64,000 nucleotides of DNA from Malaya genurostris (Eukaryota; Arthropoda; Insecta; Diptera; Culicidae): the NCBI RefSeq assembly GCF_030247185.1, contig NC_080572.1, positions 184,044,866 to 184,108,865 of the forward strand, written 5' to 3'. Under the pieces are notes generated by a model. It ran no database searches. It saw only the letters and a program-made list of their open reading frames with translations, and was not told the DNA's origin. Below, in pieces: positions 58,901 through 64,000 of the stretch. Both the position numbers and the translations under genes were made by a program. Within the stretch, counting starts at the first letter, position 1. Each line of letters begins with the position of its first letter.

Positions 58901-61900
58901 TCATAAACTGGAGCAGTATGTCAAAATTTGAGTATGGATTTGAATAAAATACACTCGTTGCCGTTGTTTTAAAAACATGAATCAACGTCAATCATAAATG
59001 TTTTGTGGTTTCAATTGTGCTTAGTGAAAAGCGCAACATAAGGATATCAAAATAATTCAATTTTGACTCCAAACCGTTCAAAAGGAAACGGTTTTGAATC
59101 ACTATTCTGCGCATTCACAAGAAAGAAGAATTTCTTCCTTTTGAGAGCAAGGAACTCAAATTTTGAGTTGAACTTACTTACTTACTGAACAAAATATTTT
59201 TTTCTTATTTTGAGTAAAAATTATTCAAGTTTTGACAATTTCGTCCCTTAACGCAAAAATGAGTAGATAAGTGGTAACTCAAGTTTAGAGTAGGTGCACT
59301 TTGTATAAATTTGAGTGATGTGTCACTCAATTTTGAGTTATGTTCAATGAGGGTGTACGGAGTCAAATTGCATCATAAAAATATTCGGAAAAATTTCCCC
59401 ATTGAACCAGTTATCTCCATACTATCTAGGAATCAAATCAAAGACATATGTTAACTTTTTCCATGTTCGATTTATTCCATTTCAGCACCATACTTCCAAA
59501 TGAAGGAATCTTTCTATTAACACTACTCATAAGGTTTTGTACAAGGTTTATTCCAACAATTTTTATGCGATTTTACTTCCCTAGGATATTTCCGAAGCGT
59601 CTGCTTCATGATGGCTCAGTACTTTTCAATTATTCACAGTTCCGGTAGGTTCAGAAGATTAAAGTCCTTCGGCATGATGTTTACCTCATTTGCCTTGTAC
59701 CATTCCAAAAGATTTTTCGTATAGTGAAACGAATATAAATCCGGCCAAATAAACGTAGACTTATTGTGTGACCTTAGAAGTGGTAGTAGAGGCTTTTGGA
59801 GGCATTTATTTTATGTGCCCGTTGATAATCCCGGTTGTCATAAATGGAGTGGTCCGTTTTCCACATGAGCATATTGCTTGTCAAATAATGTATTTTTGGT
59901 AAGTTCCGACATCTTTGGCTCTCTATCATTTTCTGGGACATCAAACTTATGGGCAAACTTATTTAATAGGAGCAACGTAATCGCTCTACTACAACAAACC
60001 TGATGAGCTATGTGTCTTCGCTTATTAGCAAACTTGAAAAACATCAGCAGATCGATGCAGTATACCCAAAGATAAATAATAAATACATGTACGTGCTTAT
60101 GAATATTTTTAAAAAATGTGGTTCTTACCCGGTACCTTCTGAAATGACCGCACTCATCGCTTGGTGGAGCGCGAGATTAATTGCATTGTTATCATTTCAA
60201 CCAAAGTGTGCCATAAAATTTCAATATATACAAATGAGCTACCCAATCGAAAGGGTTCTCACGGTTTGACTTTTGCATTATGGATGTATGATAGGAACTC
60301 AGCAGTGCAACCAATTTATCACCATTGGTGCCAGTTTCACGGAGGACCGTAGATGTGCGCCAAAAAAAGATCGTGACTGTCATGTCTGGAAATTCGTTTG
60401 TGGTATACCTATGTAGACTTTCGACTGTGTTCCACATCAACATGCAGTAGAGATACTGAAAAGAATTGGCTTCCCCGATTGGTTAACTAACTGGATCTTT
60501 TCATACCTTTCAAATCGTAGTGCATCTGTAAGGCTTGGTTCTTTGTGTTCAGTAAGCTTCAACATTACATCTGGAGTTCCTCAAGGAAGTCATCTCGGGC
60601 CTCTACTGTTTGTACTTTTCATCAACGACCTCTGTGACAGACTTACATCTTGTAAAGTCGTATATGCGGATGATTTAAAGGTTTATCGCATCATAACAAC
60701 TCTGGTGGACTGTTGTGCTCTGCAGATGGATATCGAGAGAATTCTAACATGGTGCCATCAAAACGGTATGAGAGTGAATATTGAAAAATCTAGCATCATT
60801 ACTTTTGCACGAGTACGATCTCCAATTGTGTTCGAATATACTATGAACGCTGTCCCTATAAAAAGAGTAACATCGGTCAAGGATCTTGGTATTATTCTCG
60901 ACAGTAAACTTCGATTCACAGAACACTACTCAACCATGACAGCAAAGGCATATACAGTATTAGGGCTCAGTCACTGAAGTCACTGTACATCTCTCTAGTT
61001 CGTAGTATTCTCGAATATGGAGTTACTGTGTGGTCGCCGTACCACTCTATCCACATAGATCGTATCGAACGAGTACAAAAGAGCTTCATCAGATTTACCC
61101 TTCGCAAATTCCTTGGCAAAATCGTTTACAACTTCCTCCCTATGATCATCGCTGCGCTCTCATCAATCTTCCCACTCTACGAAATAGGCGAATATACTTG
61201 CAGCGACTGTTTATATTCGATTTGATATCGCACAACATGGACTGCCCTGTGCTGTTGGCCGAATTAGATATCAACGTTCTTGGTAGATCACTGCGGAGAA
61301 CTGAATTTTTCCGACCTGTGGCTCATCGAACGCAGTATGGACAAAACAATCCAATAGATGTTTACTGTCGACATTTCAATAGCGTTTACAACCACTTTGA
61401 TTTTAATATTAGTAAGGACACTTTCAAAAGACGAATAGGAGTAGAGTTAATGTAGAATTAGATTCTGTCTGTGCGATATTTTTTAATCGAAGACGATAAA
61501 CAACAAACAATAGGAGCAATGTAAGCTGTCGGAAGTCTGAAAGTAATGCAATTTGAGTCTGTACACCCTCTAGGTTGTCTTGCCTCACGCAACACAATCG
61601 TTCTGGTCTTTTTTGGCCGTGTTTAGTATGTTGCCATTGCCGTGAAAATATCATGAAGTCCAAAAACATGAATCCTCTCAACACGGCAGAGCTCTGTCCA
61701 ATAGAAAAATATTAAGCCTTCGTCAAGTGAAATCCCAAGATGACTTTTTTAGTAAAGAAGCATGAGTGAATCTCATTTTCTATTATATTGCATCAATGAA
61801 CTCCAGGAATCCACCCTTAAGAATATATCTTGGTGTAACCTTGTACAAAATGTTATCTCAAAAACTGTTTCTAAAGCTATAACAAAATCAGAATACAAAT

Positions 61901-63479
61901 ATGTAATTCTCATGCTGTAGTATCATTTGTCCGTGTAATACATGAAATGTCTTAATCATATTCATCTGCAGAAATCTTACATTAAATCTAACCATTTCTT
62001 ATATACTTGGCTTACATAGGTACGTGCACATTGACGGACGTTCCAGTAATCGATATGACGGCAGTCCGGGAACTCAACTTATTTCCTCCGGGTGATGTTC
62101 ACGCCTGGGTGTGGGTTTATTTGATACTACATCTGCTCTGGGCTATCAGCTCTCTCACATTGCTTACAAGTAAGATTTTATCCACAATTATTACCACCAT
62201 AATGACATAAATATGATTGATTGAAACTTTTATGAAATTTCAGATGCTCGAAAAAAATTTGTGCGTTATATCAATATTTTCCTGTACATATGGATCACAT
62301 TTACAATTGTCATTAGTATTCTTGATCTAGCGTTAGGCATTCAATTCGCAGTAGACTACGATACAATAGTCGTAAGCTGTTCGAGACTTGTTAACTTGAG
62401 AAAGACCATCAGTAATCAGTTTCTTTATAGCATGCCTTATTTCTACGGCCTTACCCTGGTGTCACCCCTGCCGATCAGACGCTAATCATGGCTGTTACCG
62501 TTTCCGGTATTATGATGGTGATGGCATTCCGCGGTTGGATCTTTTGGATTGTAAATGTGGCCCTTGCCATCTACATGTTCACACAAACCATCGTAATCTA
62601 CGACTACAACAAATTACGGAGAAAGGTATAAAGATTTGCCGAAAGATTGCCGCAAAAGCAAACATTTTCAAGTGGAACCTCACAAAGTAATCAATCAATC
62701 AATTGCCGGGAATGGCAGTCCTAATCAATCTACATCAATTCGAATTGCTTATTTTCCGTATTTGATTAACACTGTATCGTTTCTATCTCTCTTTCCACGA
62801 CACTTCGTTCTACAGAATGGCACGGCCAATGGAGCATTCGTAGGGGATGACGGAGGACTACGACGGGCACCGATCGAAGCATACGACATGAGGTGAGTCA
62901 CTTTTAGTGTATTGTGTACTACAAGTAACTGTCTTGTAACTTAACAATACTTTCAGTCAACCTCGCCAGGAAGAGACACGGAAGCAATACATCCCGCCGA
63001 GTAACTACCGCCGCCCGCTGGAACGAATTAGCGAACAACCACGGGATGCCTTTGTTGAGCGACCCGTCCAAACGCAAGATTGGTCCAATAATCAAAGGAC
63101 GTACACACCACAACCAAGCACCTCAGCGACCAGAACTTTTGAGCCTTTACAAAGACAACCGTCTTTCGATGAGCCGGAAGAAATCCGTCCTGATCCCCCG
63201 AAACCCATTCCACCACCTCCACCGCCGAAAAATTTCAACACCGTAGTCAGAAGAGATGCCGCAGCTGCGAAGGTCGCACAGGAGCTAAATTACCGGAATA
63301 GTTTTAATGTTGCGAACGGAACACCTGCGAGCGGGCTGCGAACGTTTGCTGCTGCCCCAGTAACCGGAAATGACGGTGATCTACCGACGCCCAACTACAG
63401 TCCACCGATGCCGAGAGTGAATCCATTCGAAAATCGTCCGCCTTTGCGATCCGTGTTACGAAACTCTAGATACCAGTAA
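49940..63479 (+). CDS. Gene 2: multi-pass membrane protein with proline-rich tail
   Basis: Seven exons (49940-50026, 50069-50201, 62020-62169, 62244-62371, 62479-62625, 62816-62892, 62957-63479) join in frame to 415 codons including TAA. Introns are GT-AG with phases 0,1,1,0,0,2. It starts MVFQNYSVFRAFAIFAGVFG. Hydrophobic segments fall at about residues 8-27, 31-47, 97-122, 130-153 and 166-206; the first two may be a hairpin or one long region. A CDLDLRGQ motif after them matches CEIDMTGS in gene 1. The tail of about 200 residues has QYIPPS, PPPPPPK and several PxxP motifs, ending RYQ. I do not recognise the family. Tandem duplication with gene 1 is inferred from shared phases, motif and tail. 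Confidence 0.87.
50027..50068 (+). other. Very short intron 1 of gene 2 (42 bp)
   Basis: Exon 1 ends CAGAGG and the intron runs GTGATACC ... AAACACAG. Skipping it keeps the frame and joins two hydrophobic segments, whereas reading through hits a stop within five codons. Forty-two bases is at the lower limit for insect introns. Confidence 0.65.
51853..52188. repeat. Palindromic MITE (336 bp)
   Basis: Arms of about 66 bp (GGCTGTGAACCATTTCGCGG ... ACTCGAGTGGTTATTTTG and mirror) bracket a 200-bp middle. The open frame at 52006-52212 is inside it and not a gene. A poly-C run sits just upstream at 51790-51805. Confidence 0.75.
52620..53460 (-). pseudogene. Non-LTR retrotransposon ORF1 (gag-like) fragment
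   Basis: The minus strand reads an RRM-like segment (SSCVYIMFKREKDAIAFASV, IPVYMVDNAIEVRVHDLPPQ, VRECMSQYGEVLSIEREVW, PDIRNGVRVVRM), then after a frameshift near 53040-53130 a CCHC knuckle, CQFCEQPAHYSKPC, and a polar Asn/Lys/Glu-rich tail. This layout is known from ORF1 proteins of mosquito non-LTR elements. No endonuclease or RT follows; the fragment ends near 52620. It is an isolated, disrupted ORF1 piece. Confidence 0.65.
53680..54260. repeat. Common mosquito repeat with tandem 150-bp units
   Basis: It starts TATACCATTCGACTCAGCTC and then repeats a unit of roughly 155 bp containing CGCTCAATT, GGAGATGGCAAAACCGATTT, a GAAGATCAAAT-like block and TTCCGGAGATATAATGATAT-type sequence at 53750, 53905 and, weaker, 54060. 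It has no coding capacity. Confidence 0.65.
54300..55720 (-). repeat. Second copy of the CCCAAGTAGCA-type DNA element, interrupted
   Basis: TTGTGCAACTTATCAAAAAT, CAGAGCTTTTTTCGCTGTTA, GTTGTGCAACTCCAGCACAC (54310-54760) and TGTTTCACCATTAAATTGTA, GTTCGTTGTCGATTTTTTAT (55560-55640) match 39640-40800 in reverse complement. The terminal repeats have decayed. The block 54900-55250 is absent from the first copy and is a separate insertion. Confidence 0.6.
54930..55250. repeat. Palindromic insertion with Tc1-like helix-turn-helix remnant
   Basis: ACTTCGAAGCAGTTTTTTTT and its mirror (54990 and 55187) form inverted arms of about 50 bp. Between them the + strand reads KSKQFVSKWVNRFKEVTNVD, which resembles the second helix-turn-helix of Tc1-type transposases. 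If so, this MITE was derived from an autonomous Tc1-like parent and kept a piece of its transposase. Confidence 0.4.
55730..56140 (-). repeat. Element X, second copy
   Basis: Uninterrupted reverse-complement copy of the element split at 42262-42619 and 47471-47760. Shared blocks include GGCAGAACCG/CGGTTC hairpins, GAAGGGCAATA, GATGTACATGCAGGATTGAC and ACAAGCGGGTT. Its continuity across the GGGCAATA site confirms where the LTR element landed in the other copy. Confidence 0.6.
56626..57037 (-). repeat. Second MITE carrying a tRNA-like block
   Basis: TA flanks and CACAGAAAAAAATTATG-type inverted ends resemble the element at 37438-37775. The minus strand has TGGTTCAGTCG (A-box-like, near 56855-56865) and ATTCAAGTCGCGC (B-box-like, near 56809-56821). 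Length 412 bp, with an extra A-rich stretch at the left. It is not a functional tRNA gene. Confidence 0.55.
57242..58457 (-). mobile_element. Tc1/mariner-superfamily element, decayed
   Basis: TA duplications (57240-57241, 58458-58459) flank inverted ends AAGAGTGTATCGAAAAGTAG and, mirrored, AGGAGTGTATCGATAAGTAG. Length is 1216 bp. It holds one transposase on the minus strand with a deletion and a frameshift, listed next. Confidence 0.85.
57440..58342 (-). pseudogene. Tc1/mariner-superfamily transposase, frameshifted and deleted
   Basis: The N-terminal frame (58342-57875; likely start MSRIDPETRKKIL) has a helix-turn-helix (GVTYKEIAKRVKVHHTSVKN), the linker DLPRPGRQTVPSQPG and a second helical domain. 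The frame then shifts near 57900. The catalytic frame has an ILIDDDIYAKED block (first Asp), VLVWQAICTCGLRSSIFFT, KEECLKKRMLPL-like sequence and LFWP. About 15-20 residues around the second catalytic Asp are missing, and the end reads NPPNCPDLRPI in another frame. The FWPDLAS/NPPNCP-type signatures place it in the insect Tc1-mariner group whose last acidic residue sits in a RPIE-W block. Dead. Confidence 0.8.
58460..58851. other. Gene-free stretch
   Basis: AT-rich; nothing recognised. Confidence 0.35.
58852..59357. repeat. MITE with TTGAACATAACTCA ends
   Basis: TACACGCTATTTGAACATAA on the left is mirrored by TTATGTTCAATGAGGGTGTA on the right. The interior is full of ACTCAAAATTTTGAGT-type palindromes in varying orientation (58900-59340). 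No coding capacity. Length 506 bp. Confidence 0.6.
59440..59970 (-). pseudogene. Tc1/mariner-superfamily transposase C-terminal fragment
   Basis: The minus strand reads KFDVPENDREPKMSELTKNT, FIWPDLYSFHYTKNLLEWYK, then a degraded MPKDFNLLNLPEL and IIEKY-AIMKQTLRKYPREV with in-frame stops. FWPDLASxHY and RPIEKYWAIVK are the second and third catalytic blocks of the same insect group as 57440-58342, but the sequences differ enough to be another family. The fragment abuts the non-LTR copy at 59972. Confidence 0.6.
59972..61500 (+). pseudogene. Second, truncated copy of the 19690-22358 non-LTR element
   Basis: It begins inside the reverse transcriptase (RSTTTNLMSYVSSLISKLEK) and is interrupted by unrelated DNA at about 60066-60412. 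It continues HQHAVEILKRIGFPDWLTNW, SGVPQGSHLGPLLFVLFIND and the catalytic VYADDLKVY (60660), and ends with the same C-terminal domain (RTQYGQNNPIDVYCRHFNSV) by about 61440. A segment that would contain SKAF is lost at the interruption and frameshifts occur near 60975 and 61100. The 3' flank keeps TTTAATCGAAGACGATAAA, the counterpart of the end of the first copy. Confidence 0.85.
60066..60412. repeat. Insertion inside the non-LTR copy
   Basis: A GTATAC hexamer flanks both sides (60060-60065 and about 60413-60418), consistent with a target duplication. Inside is 347 bp without recognisable ends or coding. The family is unknown. Confidence 0.45.
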
Positions 63480-63548
63480 CGAACGTGAAACAGTTCGACA
63501 ACAAAAAATCTGTATAAATGCAACTAACTCGTTTATAGTATAGTGATT

Positions 63549-63558
63549 AATAAATAAA
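63549..63558 (+). promoter_or_regulatory. Polyadenylation signals of gene 2
   Basis: Two overlapping AATAAA hexamers (63549-63554 and 63553-63558) lie 70 bases after the gene 2 stop codon, in the expected position for a short 3' UTR. Confidence 0.65.
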
Positions 63559-63599
63559 GAGTAAAACGAACGCCAAACTCCTTACGAAATATTTTTTTT

Positions 63600-64000
63600 A
63601 CTGTTGTCATTGGCGCGATAAGGAAACGAGAGGCTCAAAACATCTTATGAACGTTACTTTCGCTATAAATCTAACCCCCATGAAGGGTCAATCTGAGATT
63701 TTTATTACTATTGCAGGACTGATAGCGATGGGATGACGTTGTTGCAAACAATATGCGTTAAACGTGTTTACTGTGAGCTGTTTTTCCCGGATTGAGAACC
63801 ATTTAGCTAGCCTATGTTTCAATTCTGAACTTGAAGAATATAAATCTGAATGAATTTTAGCCGAATCAAGCTTAAACTTAGCTTAAAAATTGATTTTTTT
63901 GCATTATTCTAAGAATGAGATTAGGAACATTTGATTGATTACCCAGAATCAAGGTTTTATATCGTAAGCTGCGCTCCCCTCTAAGACAAAAAAAAACGCT
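63600..64000. other. Downstream flank of gene 2
   Basis: I see no gene or repeat here. Confidence 0.35.

Larger units (their letters stand above)
50202..62019 (+). other. Intron 2 of gene 2 (11.8 kb, TE-filled)
   Basis: The donor GTGAGTTC at 50202 and the acceptor CTTACATAG at 62011-62019 are both good and in phase 1. Within it lie non-LTR fragments, two Tc1/mariner remnants, several MITEs and common repeats, listed individually. Positions 50220-51550, 56140-56620 and 61510-61980 hold nothing I recognise. Confidence 0.8.

Noticed and set aside
62007..62210. 67-codon open frame as an independent small gene
   Set aside because: It is exon 3 of gene 2 plus intron sequence; acceptor, donor and phase all fit the larger gene.

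Overview
The window looks like gene-poor nuclear DNA of a mosquito, probably a culicine. It is AT-rich and most of it is transposable-element (TE) sequence. Coding exons are short, lie on the + strand and are bounded by GT/AG introns with insect-like AATAAA polyadenylation signals. The repeats include an I-clade (MosquI-like) non-LTR element, Tc1/mariner elements, a CsRn1-type gypsy element, many palindromic MITEs, tRNA-derived SINE sequence and the dispersed repeat with a GGCCCTCCGG-type block followed by TGTGTGTATG runs that is common in mosquitoes. The species cannot be fixed from the sequence alone.

Host genes. I see two related protein-coding genes, both on +, and neither appears as one open frame because both are split. 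Gene 1 has five recognisable exons between 30881 and 32394; its first exon is not certain, and the best in-phase candidate lies 29 kb upstream at 1480-1509. Gene 2 has seven exons between 49940 and 63479 that sum to exactly 415 codons including the stop, with an 11.8-kb second intron full of TEs. Both encode multi-pass membrane proteins with long proline-rich C-terminal tails, and their first four intron phases are identical (0,1,1,0), so they are tandem paralogues.

Layout. 1-1672: mostly unique sequence, a possible 5' end of gene 1. 1673-4928: a 3.25-kb inverted repeat. 5068-6792: a TTTGGCATAA-repeat element and two mariner remnants. 8579-9560 and 15683-18260: two copies of a dispersed repeat, the first carrying a histone H2B start fragment and the second a tandem array. 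10710-12320: a nearly intact Tc1 element. 19690-22358: a broken non-LTR element (-). 24285-30379: a full-length I-clade non-LTR element (-) with 13-bp target duplications. 30881-32394: gene 1. 33031-38740: MITEs and low-complexity repeats. 39122-41920: a mariner remnant holding two later insertions. 42620-47466: a gypsy element (-) with indistinguishable LTRs, itself hit by a Harbinger-like MITE. 49940-63479: gene 2, with TE fragments at 51853-61500 in its second intron.

Nothing suggests a prokaryotic operon, CRISPR array or rRNA. The most informative observations are the split paralogue pair, the in-frame UGA between gag and pol in a young LTR element, the H2B-derived repeat, a MITE family carrying a tRNA-like block, and several nested insertions whose target duplications give the order of events.
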